Both the position numbers and the translations under genes were made by a program. From positions 61,997,389-62,061,388 of the forward strand of contig CM049315.1 of assembly GCA_026874595.1 (NCBI GenBank): a stretch of 64,000 bases of DNA. Reading direction: 5' to 3'. A model generated the notes under the pieces. It did no database searches. It saw only the letters and a program-made list of their open reading frames with translations, and was not told the origin of the DNA. Below are positions 1 to 12,900 of this stretch, piece after piece. The stretch is from Sipunculus nudus. Its lineage: Eukaryota > Annelida > Sipuncula > Golfingiida > Sipunculidae. Within the stretch, counting starts at the first letter, position 1. Each line of letters opens with the position of its first letter.

Positions 1-285
1 GTGGGTTTGTCTTAAGCCTAGATCACATACTTCACGGAACAAATATACGACAGGTCTACGACAGAAAATTGGAGAAATTATTCTTTTGTATTACGGCCAT
101 AGTAGGGACCTCAGACGACGGTCTTAGGAAGAGCGTACGATTAGACTTGGACAGTCCTGACCAATTATCCCTCGACCGTCGTACAACATGTGTTTTATAT
201 GTGAACGCTTTCACGAAATTATAGGTTGTTTGTGACTTATAGTCCTGCCATGGGGCCCATTCCCTAACAGGCCCTAAATTATGAG
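1..285. other. unannotated left flank
   Basis: A minus-strand reading frame of 79 codons (56-295) is open here, but the product is not recognised and no splice or start context supports it. The stretch is the left flank of the large inverted-repeat element that begins near 286. I see no gene. Confidence 0.3.
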
Positions 286-1557
286 TTTGCTGCATCCCCC
301 GTCATTATTAGGTTTGATGTTATTTTTCGTAAAGTGATTCATGGAGATCATATTTAAAAAAATTACCCCTCTGGAAAAATGTCCAAAAGGCTTGAAATCG
401 GCAATTTTATAAACTAATATCTTAACATATTTTTTTAAATATATGGGTTAATGTCAAGGGCTCACTTTACGAAATTGTTATGTGGAGATATATTTACTGC
501 TTAATACAATCAGGGCTATCACCTTACCTAATTTGTTGGCTAAATCCGGTAAAAAATATTTTCGAAACTCTATTTATAATGTTTAACCATCAAATTTTAA
601 ATAAAAAAATGAATAAAAAAGGCATATAATTTTAAAACCTTACTGAAGCAAGATTATTCCTTATCATCAATTTGATGAGCCAAATGTACTAAAAATGTTT
701 TTTTTTTGTTATTCAGCGTCTTTCAAGTCTGCAGGTTTAAATTTTAAACTATTTAAAGTAATTAAAGAAGTGGTTATTTGTTTATAATAAGGGTATACAT
801 CATCTTCATCAGGTAAGTAAAACTTTGGTGTATACATTCCATATAAACGGCATGGGGCAATTTGTTTGTGTTTTCTTTTATTCGACTGTAATGAAGTAAC
901 AAATGAATTTTTACTTTTAATCTGAATTTCAAAATGAATAAAATTATAAACATAAATATGAATATCAAAATACATATATTTTAAAACTATACAATTGCTT
1001 TGGATATAAACAAACATTTTTGGTCCTAATCATTTATTTGATCGAATAATGTTGTCAATTCAGTCCCATGTCTCGTTTTGAATTTAAAATTCACTATTTT
1101 AAGATAGTTTATTGGGTTAATTAATATCAAATAACATTTATATTTTTAGCATTTAATTGGCTTTTTGAGCTGAAGCACATCAGAATTATGGTGGGATTAT
1201 TCCAGTGATACAGAATGGACAATTCATTTTTTTATTTCTATATTTGATAAAAATCTTAAATATTTTACTTAAACCCTGAATTTTTAAATTTTAATTTAAA
1301 ATATAAAAAATGAAAATTAGAATGGAAATTTACAGTTGTCATGACATTTTGCATAAGATAAATATTTGTATATAAACATATATTGCTGGACAATCACATT
1401 TCCCGTTAATAGCCAAAAATATAGTGCATTTAAGCTTCTCTTAATTTTATTTAAAAATTTTGAGTAAGGGTATATATATGTTTATATTTAATGTATAAGT
1501 TAACATTTTGTGTTTAATTTGTATTATGTCCGACAGGACAGCAAAACATCGGTGTAA

Positions 1558-1846
1558 GGCCAAAAAAAAAAAATAAGGTATGGTTCTCAGGCACTTTTTT
1601 TTCAGAAATCGGTGCGGGCGGGCGGTATTTTATTTTTGACCTTTTTTTGAATGCTCCGATAAAATGTCATATGATCAGTGAAAAATATGAAAATAACAAA
1701 TTTTTTTGCTAAACAGGTAAAGGCACTACATAAATTGTATTATTTATCTACCTGAAAGATAAAAATCAAAATAAAAATTTTTGATGCGGGGGTTAAAAAT
1801 AGACGCGGGCGGTGCCTGAGAACCACACCTTTTATTTTTTTTGGCC
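1558..1846. mobile_element. Harbinger-like MITE, 289 bp, TAA target duplication
   Basis: The ends are inverted repeats: GGCCAAAAAAAA...AAGGTATGGTTCTCAGGCAC on the left and GTGCCTGAGAACCACACCTT...TTTTTTTTGGCC on the right. TAA flanks both sides (1555-1557 and 1847-1849). A 3-bp TAA/TTA duplication with GG-starting ends is typical of PIF/Harbinger non-autonomous elements. There is no coding capacity. It sits inside the large inverted-repeat element. Confidence 0.75.
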
Positions 1847-2328
1847 TAATTATTCCATTGAAAAAAAATCTTATTTGTATGTTTTACTTCCGTTAGACTT
1901 AGTTTATCAAATTTAAAATCTCAAATTTCCAATCGATAAATAAAAGTGTTGGTAAACATTCAGAAGAGAACCTTACTTGGACAAATTTCAGGCCATAGGA
2001 TTTGTGTGAATAAAACTTTCGAACCCTGAGGAGTGCAAAGTTTATCTTTACGTTTAGCTTAAACCATAAAATTCTTAATTTTAAATTATCAAACGTTTTC
2101 TTGATTTTATATTCATTTGTGTATAAGTCCTAAGACATGTTACTCAGGTGCCCTGATTACTAATGGACCTGTTTACTGACCTATATTAAAGTTGGGATCA
2201 TAAGTTCCGCAAACTACAGAGTTAGACACTCACAGGCCGGATAGCTGGTATTAAAATCACTTTTTATACCAGATGAAAGGTTAAGACTAATTGAAGAGGG
2301 AGATAATCAGATATTAATATGGATTAAA

Positions 2329-2755
2329 CCGGCTTCTGTGGCTAAGGGGTAGAGCACAAGACTCAGGGCCGTGAGTTCAAATCTCAGCCGAGGCGGTGAG
2401 ATTTTCACGGTCGGCCCCCACGCAGATTGAGTGCTCTGCAGGCTTAAGGGGAAGGCTGTTCCCCCTAAACTGTGTATCACTCACAGTCGAGTGGGTCTAT
2501 TTTTTTTTTGGGGGGGGGGGGGGGGGTTCCCTCGGTATTATGACCCAGCTTCGGGATGATTACGCACCCAGGAGCCGCAGACACCGGGCCTGGGTGACAC
2601 CAGGATACAAAAATAATCTGTTAGGAAGCGAGTGCTACCGCCCTGTCACGTAGTCCCAAATCGAGATGGAACTCTGCTGATGTACATACTTATTAGATAT
2701 GAGAGCATAGAAAATGGAGGCGGTTACCTCCACCAAAAACATTTATAAGAAAAAT
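2329..2755 (+). mobile_element. tRNA-derived SINE
   Basis: The head at 2331-2396 resembles a tRNA, with an A-box-like TGGCTAAGGGGTAGAGC and a B-box-like GAGTTCAAATCTC. The body contains a long G run (about 2510-2526), probably a length-variable tract, and a 3' section with AAAATGGAGGCGGTT, ending in an A/T-rich tail with AAAATAATAATA. The acceptor stem does not close as in a real tRNA, so this is a SINE promoter, not a tRNA gene. The exact 3' end is uncertain. Confidence 0.7.
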
Positions 2756-4241
2756 AATAATATGGATAAATGTTTTACAACTGTTCTTTCTTCTGTTAAT
2801 TTACATTAACAACTGTCATCTGTTCCATGAAGCGTCTCAAGTAAAATTATTAATAAGATTAAACAAGACATATCAACTGAAAGGCAAGAAGTGAATGATT
2901 CTTTCATATGAACAGTTTTTATTTCCTTTAGCTCCGATGACTTTGACTCGGACTTTGTTTCGTTGCTGGTCCTTTTTTTAATATCCTTCCAGCCGTTTGA
3001 AAGTGCAAATAGAGGGATTTCTTTACAACTCTTCTTGGACATACTCGCATGTTCTCAGATATCCTTTGAATATATCCTAGATGATGGAGTTATGTTGTTT
3101 TACAATAAATAAAGAGGGTGGGGGGGGGGGGGGTAATAAATAGTCTTTATTCGGCAAATCAAAGGATTGGAATTATAAAATAATTATTTATACACCACAT
3201 AAACCACAAAAAAAGTCTTATCTGTCATGTATAACCTTGAGGTCAAATGTTATTAATATTTTAGCTCTCTTTTAATTATCTGCTATATATCATTTCCATT
3301 CACGATTGGGGTTGGACAGTACAGCTGGCAGTGTACAACGTTTCACAACAATACAGTTTAACCTGTAACACATGTAAATAAAAATATATATGTGAATACC
3401 CGAAGATATTAAAGGGTCGTCATAAGTTCTGAACCTCAATATAACGATTTTAGAAAAAGCGCTGGTATAGGGTGCCCCTGTCGAGAGGTTGCGAAAATGG
3501 CCAAGGTATAGATTATATCAGTAAAAAGGTATCCTCCCTCAAATGCCATTAAGACTATAAAGTTCTATGAATTTTTATTTCTTTTTAATTCAAAAGTTAA
3601 TGTTAAAACTTCCGATTTACTTTTGTAACTTTATTTCAGTCGAATTAAAGAGTACACAACGTATTGCCCCTTGTCGTTTACATGGAATGTAAACATCAAA
3701 GTTTTACTTTGCCCCCAAAGCTGATGTTTACCATAATTATAAACAAAAAATCACTTATTTAATTACTTTAAAAAGCTTAAAATTGTAAATTTTAAGGCTT
3801 GAAATACGCTGAATGACAAAAGTAAGGTTTTTAATCCATTTGGCTCATGAAATTGATGGTTAGAACTAATCTTGCCTCTTTATATCCCAAAGAACAGTGA
3901 CGTTTTAAAATTATATGCCTTTTTTATATTTTAAAATTTGAAGTGTAAAAATTTCAAAATAGAGTTTCGAAATTAATTTTAATGTATTCAGCACATCAAA
4001 ATTAGGCTCTGGTTAAAGTTTGTTGTAGAAATATATCCACATAACAATTTCGTAGTGTGAACCCATGACATTAACCCATATATTTTCAAGAAGTTGTGTA
4101 CCGAGATCAGTTTATGAAATTGCCGATTTCAAGCCTTTTGGACACTTTTCCAGAGGGGTAATGTTTTGAAATATGATCTCCATGAATCACTTTAACATAA
4201 AATGGCATCAAACCTAATAATGACGGGGGTGCAGCAAACTT

Positions 4242-4900
4242 AAGTTTTCAGGATTGGCCCCAGGACTTACAGGCGAGGGAAAACCACTGATCTACGGCCG
4301 CATCGTAGAGAGAAGTGATCACAGATCGTACACGGTACAGACAGATAGCCGCTGCTTCAGATGAACCCGTGTGCAGCTTAGAGTGGCAGCACCAAAACCT
4401 AAGAGTACCAAAATATATTGCAACTGACTTACAGCCTGAACAAAACCGGCTGAGCGAGAGGCGGGACTCTACTGAAATCGCAGGTGCTAGACAATGAGAA
4501 GAACCAGTGATTTCGAATGAAATAGTTCCCAAAGATACGGAATCCTAAGGGGAAACAGCCACCAGAACAGACGACTGATCCTGTTCTGACTCTGCCCATT
4601 AAAAAGCTCAAAGGTTATCCTTCTACCAGCAAAGTATGAAGACATTGTGTCAGATCAGTTGGTTACCCAAAACGGGGTAGAAAAATCCCCGATAGCCTGC
4701 TTCGGAGTCTTGGTAGTCTGGCCAAGCTCTGTCTCCGTCCCTATTACATTAAGCAGCCTAAATATTAACGATATGGCTGTAAGTTGCACAATGTATTAGG
4801 CTATGCTTATATCAAGGTTATCATGATGTTTCTTAGTCAGTAAGGGTTCACACATTTTTTAATTTCATCGGAGGGGAGATGTGGTTAGCCAGCCACCATA
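4242..4900. other. no recognisable gene
   Basis: Moderately GC-rich sequence to about 4500 carries short open frames on both strands (4315-4497 plus, 4248-4532 minus). None shows a known domain, and the frames overlap each other in opposite senses, so at most one could be real. I see nothing I can name. Confidence 0.3.
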
Positions 4901-4936
4901 TGGCGGCATGTTACATTAAAATTTAGTAGTCCATGG

Positions 4937-5821
4937 GCTAGGAGGGGTCACCGTGCACCCCCTCTGGGATTTTATGACATAGGTATTTTTTGACCCCTAA
5001 GTATGTTCAATTTATGAATTAAGATGTTAACATTGATTATTTTGGGATACACTACCCTATTAGGCCATTTAAAGACAACCGCGTCTTTACGCACGGCACC
5101 CGCGGACAGGTAGTCTTGTTAAGGAGGAAGGGGTATGTAAATGCTTATAGCTCTCTTAATATTTGACATATTTACTTCAAATAAACTGCATTTTGTTCGC
5201 AAATAGTAGTGGAAAGTCACTACTAACAATAATTGTATGACTTTATTATGTAATGTTGTTGATTAAGCAATTAAATACTATACATAAAAATATCCAAAAA
5301 GAAAATTGAATTTAACAGTTTTTTTAATTTTTCCCAACAGTAGTTTATTTTTTAGATAATGTTGCATTTCTAAAATTCTGGTGCATTAATACATTGGTAC
5401 CTGAAATTCTTTCAATTTTTTTTAAAATAAAATTATGAATATTTGACTATATACATCTGCAATGAATGACCAATTGTTAATTCTATTTTATGGTATCTCT
5501 TGTATATAGGACGGATGTGGTGTCCCATGTTCCTGTCAAGATGCATCGATTTTCACTGTGATGCTTCAGTGATACTATGAATTGATATCTGTCTAAACCT
5601 GAAGGTGTTTATTAGTTTTAAAAATAATGGAAACCATTTCTTAAGCCATTGGAACATATAATAATTATACAAAATAATCATATTTAGGCCATAATATAGG
5701 AAGTGTCACTGTGCACCTCTGCTGGAATTTATGATATATGTATTTTAAGATTCACAAATATATCCAATTAATGAATTAAGATGTTAAAATCAATTATTTT
5801 AGGATATACTACCTTTTATGG

Positions 5822-5863
<42 letters not shown>

Positions 5864-6420
5864 ACCGCGTCATTACGCACAGTTAGCCTTGATTAGGAAG
5901 TAGTTATTTAAATGTTTCTAGCTCGCTTAATATTTGACATATTTACTTCAAATAACTGTATTGTATTTGCAAACAATAAGAAAAGGTCACTGATAGATAT
6001 AATCATATATATGTATTACATGTTTTAGGCGACTTTGGTGTTTTTGGAAGCAATAAATTATAATTTTTAATAGAACATCCTGAAGAAATTTCACTGTATT
6101 ATTTTTTAAAGTTATTCAAATATTTCTCAAATGATGATTTTACAAAATAATGTTGACATTTCTGAAGTTCTAGTTTTTGAATACGTTAGCTCTTCTTAAT
6201 CCTGAAAACATTTCTTTTTAAATAATAAATAATATTTAGACATCAATGAATGATAAAGTATTCATTCTGTTTTGATCACCTTTTTTATAACATGTATACG
6301 AGGTGTTCGGTGTTCCTCTCTCGATGTACCTCACCCCGATGCTTCCCTAATACCATAAAAAGTCATTGTTTTGAAACTAAGGGTATAAACACTAGTAAAC
6401 TCCAGATAAATTTGATTATA
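4937..6420 (+). repeat. two diverged direct copies of an AT-rich repeat
   Basis: Copy 1 (about 4937-5620) and copy 2 (about 5700-6420) share, in order, a CACTGTGCACCTC-like block, ATGAATTAAGATGTTAA, ATTTTRGGATAYACTACC, GACAACCGCGTC.TTACGCAC, CTTAATATTTGACATATTT and a CTGTGATGCTTCAG-like block. Copy 2 has an AG microsatellite (5828-5862) in place of a few bases. There are no coding features. Confidence 0.7.
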
Positions 6421-6687
6421 TAAGTGTATAAGGATATTAAACTTTATCCAAGAATAAATACTAACCCGTGTAATGTTAACCCTTCCGAAATGTTGAGGTT
6501 TTTGTCCTCATGACCTTATGTGTCCTTTATAACCAGATAATTCAATTACTTTAGGTTTCCTGAAAAGTCTAGGCCCAGTGCACCAGGCCTGTAAAGTAAG
6601 TAATAAGGAAACGTACATCCACAATTTTTAGGCAAGTTTCAAATAACACGCATACCTCGGCCATTAACAAGGATCACCAGTAATGGA

Positions 6688-7051
6688 TCCTGGTCAAAAT
6701 TTGACTTGTGGTCGTTAAACAAGAAACTATATTAATTTTTGCTGAGAGAAATGGTTCACGTTTCACCAACTGGATGATTGCATCACAGGTAAGATCAGAT
6801 TACCAGAACATAAGCGGCGAATATAAGTCACAACTGTGCCTGCGAGTGGGATAAACTTTCTTCATATTCTCCTGGTCAAAATTTGACTTGTGGTCGTTAA
6901 ACAAGGAACTATATTAATTTTAGCTGAGAGTAATGGTTCACGTTTCACCAAATGGATGATTGCATCACAGGTAATATCAGATTAACAGAACATAAGCGGC
7001 TAATATAAGTCACAACTGTTCCTGCGAGTGGGATAAACTTTCTTCATATTC
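6688..7051 (+). repeat. tandem duplication, 182-bp unit
   Basis: Two adjacent copies (6688-6869 and 6870-7051) both begin TCCTGGTCAAAATTTGACTT and both contain GGTTCACGTTTCACCAA, GATTGCATCACAGGTAA and GCGAGTGGGATAAACTTTC. They differ at only a few positions, so the duplication is recent compared with other repeats here. No open frame runs through it. Confidence 0.9.
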
Positions 7052-8121
7052 AGAAAATTTCACTTTTCTCTTAGTACTATTGACTGACGATGGTCTCTAC
7101 CCTTACTAGAACAAAAATATTATCCCTTTAAACCGAATATACTTCAAACAAAATCATTTTATGTTGATCACGGTTAATATTTCTGGCAGACATCGAATAA
7201 AGATATACACTGGGCTTGTCACGATGAAGAGGGTGAATAACCACTTGTGAACAAACGTAATTCAAGTAAAATATGGTGATTCTCAAATGTTAAATACATT
7301 TAATAAAACTAGGAAGCGGATTCTCAATTCCCCTGACAGTCGAATGGAATGCTTTAAAAATGTTAGGCTTTTAACTTCCTGCTTGTATACATAGCCTTTC
7401 ATGATTGAGTATTGAATTTTAGATTGGGAGTTTCATGACCTCGACCTCTCCCAGAGAAATAAGGGATCCATTTTTCAATAACTTGACGAAAAAATGTATG
7501 GTCGTTGAATTTTTATCATTCAAAGTACTGAAAGGACTGAAATCTAATTGAATCTTCATAAAAACACGTATTTTGAGGACTGGCATAGGAAGGAGGGTAT
7601 ACATGATTAATTGATCAAAATGAATTTTTGTCACGCTTATTTGTACTTTTAAGGATAAGGATATTTTACCAAATTGTTAGCAGGAATTTTAATCTCGCTA
7701 CATGATTCCAATGACAACACCGCCAATTATGTTGAATAGTTCTGAGGTTATATAATCTGTCTTGAGTAAAAACGCGAATGACTGATTTTTCTTAATCTAT
7801 CTTCTAAAGGCTATAAAATGTCAAAGTAAGCATTGAAATTGCAGAATGCCTCATCATAAATAACTAATTATTGAAGACTAAAATGCATAGGAGCTAGAGT
7901 ATGAATCCTCTCGAATTTTCATGGGGAAAATATATAAAACCCATTTCTTTTGAAAAGGTGCCATAAACAGGTGAAATCAAATGCCAATTTCATAGGTCTA
8001 CAACATCATTTTACAGAAACTGTTTGTACCGAAATAAAATAAAATATATAAAACAAAAATATATACTACACCTGGATGCAGACATCAGAAATTGTATATT
8101 AAGTGGTAATCTCAATGGTAT

Positions 8122-8157
8122 CTGTGCCCTTATACTGTGTCCGGTATAAGGGCACAG
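8122..8157. other. perfect 14-bp hairpin
   Basis: CTGTGCCCTTATAC and its exact reverse complement GTATAAGGGCACAG are separated by an 8-base loop. The stem lies in AT-rich intergenic sequence with no gene in reading distance. It may be the core of a small palindromic element; function unknown. Confidence 0.85.
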
Positions 8158-8944
8158 GCTTTTTCCATTTCTGTTTAGAACCCATAGCTTCTCTCTATTT
8201 ACTCCGTCAGTTTTCGTAATTTTTACAATCATAAATCATACGTATGTTTAATTTTTTATCGAACAGCACGGATATGATCCCCTCAATGTATGGAACTGTC
8301 ACTGGGAAACCTCCGCTTAAAATGCTGTTAAAACGTATTCCTGTACAATGTCCTTCAATTACTTACAATCGCATTGAAAAGAAATCATAAAAAGAGCTCA
8401 CTCTAATTCATCAATATACATTGAGATTAGAATCTGTGATTTGTTTACAATTTAAACTATCAAGTACGTTTCCTTGCAAGAGAATCTAAAAGCGACATGG
8501 TAAGGCATTTAAATATATAACAAGGCAACTTATGACTCAGTCATAATATAATTGTAACAAAAATATGAAAATCGAATCAATAAATACATAAAAAATTAAG
8601 CAAATCCAAACAATGTTATTAAGCTGTATACGCATTAATTATTAATTTTATATAATAATTGAAACTGTTGCACATGCCTTCCTGTTCTTTCTCCTTTTGA
8701 CATGACTTTAAACCTTGTGTTGATATTGTGGTACAAGACGTTACTTATGCTGTCTACAGGTCTAATGCACTACAGTAAGTAAATTTTTTCATATTTGGTT
8801 TTCCTTTTTTTATGGACAAATTCATCACAATATTTCAGATGGATCAGCATAACGGATTGATTTTCTATCTATTAGAAATTTCACATAATTACTATTTGTG
8901 ATTATTATGTGTTCATATTTTGTTCCAGAGAGGGCTCTTATTAT

Positions 8945-9140
8945 TATTATTAAAGCTAATAAACACCTTCAGATTCAGGAAACTAGCTACTTAGAGTTTA
9001 ATGGAAGCATCACAATGAAAATCAGGTACATCATCTTATATACTAGGGATACCATAAAATAGAATTAACAATGGGTCATTCATTGCGGGTGTATATGGTC
9101 AAATATTCATAATTTTATCAAAAGTATCTGTAAAGTGTCA
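8945..9140 (-). repeat. inverted partial copy of the 4.9-6.4 kb repeat
   Basis: The reverse complement of this stretch matches about 5410-5625: AAAATTATGAATATTTGAC, then GAATGACC.ATTGTTAATTC, then TTTTATGGTATC, then a CATTGTGATGCTTC block and GAAGGTGTTTATTAG. It is a third, inverted copy limited to the 3' part of the unit. Confidence 0.65.
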
Positions 9141-9600
9141 AGAACTAATGTATTTATGCGCTATATTAATGAAATCACAAATTTCAGAAACTGACACACC
9201 TTAGGATAATGACAGACACACACACATAATCACACAGACAAACACACACACACACACACATCTGGGATCACTATTCTTCTCGTTGCAAGACAACATAAGA
9301 TTGCAACCGATCTCTCAAAGACCAGATGCGAACCGCGCGCTTTCCGTTGTTGAGTGGATATGAGCACTTAGGACTGCTTAGGACAATCTACGAGTTAGAA
9401 TAATTCATCAGGATTTGTCGCACGACCTAACATTGAATGCCGCCGAGTTTACGATCGTAGTTAAGGTTAACCTTTTGCAAACCGATCACATAGTTCTGTG
9501 TGACTTGTCTACGTTTACACAAGACTACTGTAAGAGGGATCTTGAAATGTGCTTACATCTATTTGTTATACAATTTATAAACGTTGTCGGTAATTAACTA

Positions 9601-9606
<6 letters not shown>

Positions 9607-9649
<43 letters not shown>
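9607..9649. repeat. TA microsatellite
   Basis: An uninterrupted run of TA dinucleotides lies just inside the intron after the exon ending at 9661. Several short frames on the minus strand reading IYIYIY come only from this run. Confidence 0.95.
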
Positions 9650-9652
<3 letters not shown>

Positions 9653-9660
9653 ATTCTTAC

Positions 9661-9900
9661 TTGCTCCTTTCTCTCTCTCGGTAAAGCCTTCCTTCGTGGC
9701 GCCTGTTATTGCAGCTGTTTCATTGTCAAGTGTTGCACAAAAGTCATACAGACATGGTTTACTTGTCCCGCATATTTTATAGGCCGACAACACAATATCC
9801 TTTTGTGCAGAGTCACAGGGGTCGAACTTGGGTTCAAATTCCGGTGCTTGAAAGTCTGCCCAGCTTAGTCCGTCGGGGTAGTGGAAAAGTGACTCCTTCG
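9661..9900 (-). CDS. exon: post-VWD segment
   Basis: A 240-bp exon in phase 1-1, acceptor gatgatatcag and donor GTAAGA; a TA microsatellite begins a few bases into the next intron. It encodes SLFHYPDGLSWADF, then FEPKFDP, then a CGTSKPCLYD motif and an NET sequon. The pattern of an aromatic/FxP stretch, a CG...CxxD pair and a threonine/alanine-rich helix follows VWD in SUSD2-like proteins, where a sushi domain comes next. That sushi exon was not recognised in the remaining 9.6 kb. Confidence 0.85.
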
Positions 9901-12900
9901 CTGATATCATCCCTTCAACGTAAACCAATAGACAGTATGATTACATATATTAATTAAGATCAAATTCCTCTTTTTCTTAAATGAATATTGCCATAATATT
10001 TCGCATTCTATATAGTTTCATTTTCATGGTCCTTTGTCTGTCGTCCGTTAACAGGGCAAATTGTGAAACCACTAGATCTCCGAATCGACACGAAACCGTT
10101 CGACCTACCAAATGTCGACATAGAGTTAAATGTTCATGATTACATTGAGTTAAGTCCTCTTACCAAACTTGAAACTGGGTCACTGCGGCTTCGTTCTTTC
10201 GAGAAACCCTCCGTTTAACAGTAAAGTTACACTTCAAGAGTGCCGAATATTAAAACCACTGGTGTTTTGTTTATATTTAGCATAAATATTCATCTATATA
10301 TTGTCTATGGCGGAAATTAGGTCAATATTGTGTAACTGTTAGAAGTTATAGACCCGGACATGATGTATATTGTCAAACAAACATCAGGAAATATATTTAA
10401 CCTCTTCATCTGATAACTGTTGAAGCTAGAGAACCTTTTTAAAGCATATAACTGTATTAAATTTAGATGTTATTGTTTACCAGACAAAAAATCAGAATTT
10501 TGTAAATATTTTAAAGTTATATGCATAAATGTAAATCAGTACCTTAAATTTAACTCAACTTTGACAGTGGCACTTTTTCCCCCTGAAAGCACTGTTAATA
10601 TAATTTTTACAGCATGTACAGTCTTTAATTATCTGAAAATTGAAACAGTTCATTGAAACTCTAGCTTTTATTCAAGCTTAAGAAGACCTTGATATACACT
10701 TTAATATTGTTAGTGGGTAGGTTCTTTCGGGGCTGCTAGGTTGACCCAGCCCCTCTCCAATTCCACCACCTCTATGGACATGATGCATAAACAACAACCA
10801 AGATGGCAGCCACAATACCGCAGACGGCGCGAACTCCCGGGGGCCAGGTGGCATGGGAGGCCCTGTTATAGAATCAGCTGTCCTGGGATTCGCATAAAGT
10901 TCATTGGAAGCGTTAACCAAGAGTAGGTACACATTAAAAATTCATGATAATTATCATAATTTTGTGGACATTTTGGGCGGTAGAGACGAAAAGGTAATAT
11001 TATCGTCCGACCGTGCTGATGGTGCCCCATACCTAACGTTAAATGCAGGGCCACGCAAAACAAAACATAGACCAATTGACTTCTCACCAGTTGTCGCTAG
11101 GAAATTTGGCCATATTGAACAGTTTAGTGAAAGAGAAGGCGTTAGGCTTAAAAGGTGTCATGGAATACATTTCAGCACCACGCGGGTTTATCAATTCTTA
11201 AAAACACACGAGAAGATGTCGGTGTTTTAGTAGGACCGAGAGTATTGTCGACTCCAAGCCACTTACGGCTTTCGCTGGGGCACTGACATAGCCCAGCTAC
11301 AGGGCGTTTGGTTCATGCATAAACAATCTCTTCAGATGAGACCGCCAAGAAATGCTGGGCCAGGGTATTTGTCACGCTACAGGGGTCCACTGGCACCAAA
11401 CGGCCGAGATATTTGTAAACGGTACAATTCGACTGGTGGATGTAAATTTGTAGACTGCAGATTTGTGCACATGTGCTCGCGTACACAAAACCACTGAGCC
11501 GTAAAGCACACCATTACTATTAGAGAATAGCAGCATAACGGTGTCTTTAAACCTGTGGGAACTGTATGTTCAAGGTCTCTGTGTTTTGATTAATGGACCA
11601 TGGAGCTAGTAAGTACAAATGACTGAGATTTAGAATTCATATTGAATTCAGTAATGAATGGTTTTGACATCGTTGATGAAGGTAAAGTTCCAGTAATAGC
11701 ACATTCAAATAATCATAAGTCGACTCAGATGTGTGATGAAGCCTGCAATGATCAAATTATGGAAGAAAAACAGAATGTAAATTGTAATAAAAAGCCTATT
11801 ATCGTCAGTCCTTTGGCGGCTATTCCTCGACAGGGGAATTATGTTTGATTTATTCTTGGTTTTTGTAAACCAGAGGGGGGTGCTGTAATTGATTATTCAA
11901 CTTTTACAGTATAAAGCACGTTTCCAAACGGCTGATAGTGCCTGCAGTTTGTTATCAAACGGTGCCTATATGGCTAAAGAAGACCTTAAGTCTGCATACA
12001 GATCAGTAAAGATATCAAAACACACCCGACAATTCACTGGTCCGTCATGGGTTGATTAAAGTGGGAACTGTATGTATTTTTATGATACCCGTCTACCGTT
12101 CGGATCCCGTCTGGCCCTTGGAATTTTTCACAGGTTGAATCAAGCTGTGGTAAGATTAATGGCATGCAGAGGTTTTAAAAACGTTGCGGCATATTTGGAT
12201 GATTTCTTAATTGTAAGTTATAACAAAACAATGTGCAGCAGTAATGGCCTGCCTTGTGAGTATGTTGAGATGTTTTGGGTTTATGATAAATCGGAACAAA
12301 GTCATTGATCTATGTCCATTGATACTACTTTAAGCCATCACATTGATTCTGTTAATATATCCTTGAGTATTCAACAAGATAAACATCAAGCCATTAGAAA
12401 AGAATTAAACAGAAGTGTAGCTTGAACAAAACTTTCAAAGCGGCAGTTGCATAGCTTGATTGGAAATTAAATTAAAAAGGCGGACGGTTTTTTCTCCGAC
12501 GGCTTATCGCCGCTTGTAATGCATTAAAAAATAAAAATTATAGGCGGCGGCTTGTATAAAATACAAAAGATGATATTTTGTGGTGGTTTCAATAGAGCAC
12601 CTTTAATGGTACTGCGATTGCTTTAGATCCTGTTTTTGTTACAGGATTTTATACGGATGCATGTAAAACAGGGGCTGCAGTAGAATATGACAGGGATTGG
12701 CTCTATTGTAATTGGAAGTATTACCTGCCTTCTATTAGTAAACTTCACATAATTGTATGGAAACATTTGCTTTCATATTAGGGGCCCAAAGATGAAACCC
12801 CCTATGGCAACATAAAAAAATTATAATATTGTCAGAAATAAGGACAACAGTCTCTAATGTAAAAAAAGGGATGACAAAGAATGTTATGGTCATGGAAGCA

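Larger units (their letters stand above)
286..4241. mobile_element. 4-kb element with about 650-bp terminal inverted repeats
   Basis: The left arm (about 286-930) and right arm (about 3600-4241) are diverged reverse complements. Both outer ends read GTTTGCTGCAYCCCCCG-like sequence followed by TCATTATTAGGTTTGATG. Shared inner landmarks include AAAGGCTTGAAATCGGC, GCATATAATTTTAAAA and TTACATGGAATG-type sequence. The interior carries a small MITE and a SINE but no transposase-like frame. It may be a foldback-type element or a deleted relative of a larger DNA transposon; a clean target-site duplication was not seen. Confidence 0.7.

Noticed and set aside
2331-2400. Possible tRNA gene
   Set aside because: A and B boxes are present but the acceptor stem does not close and a SINE body follows.
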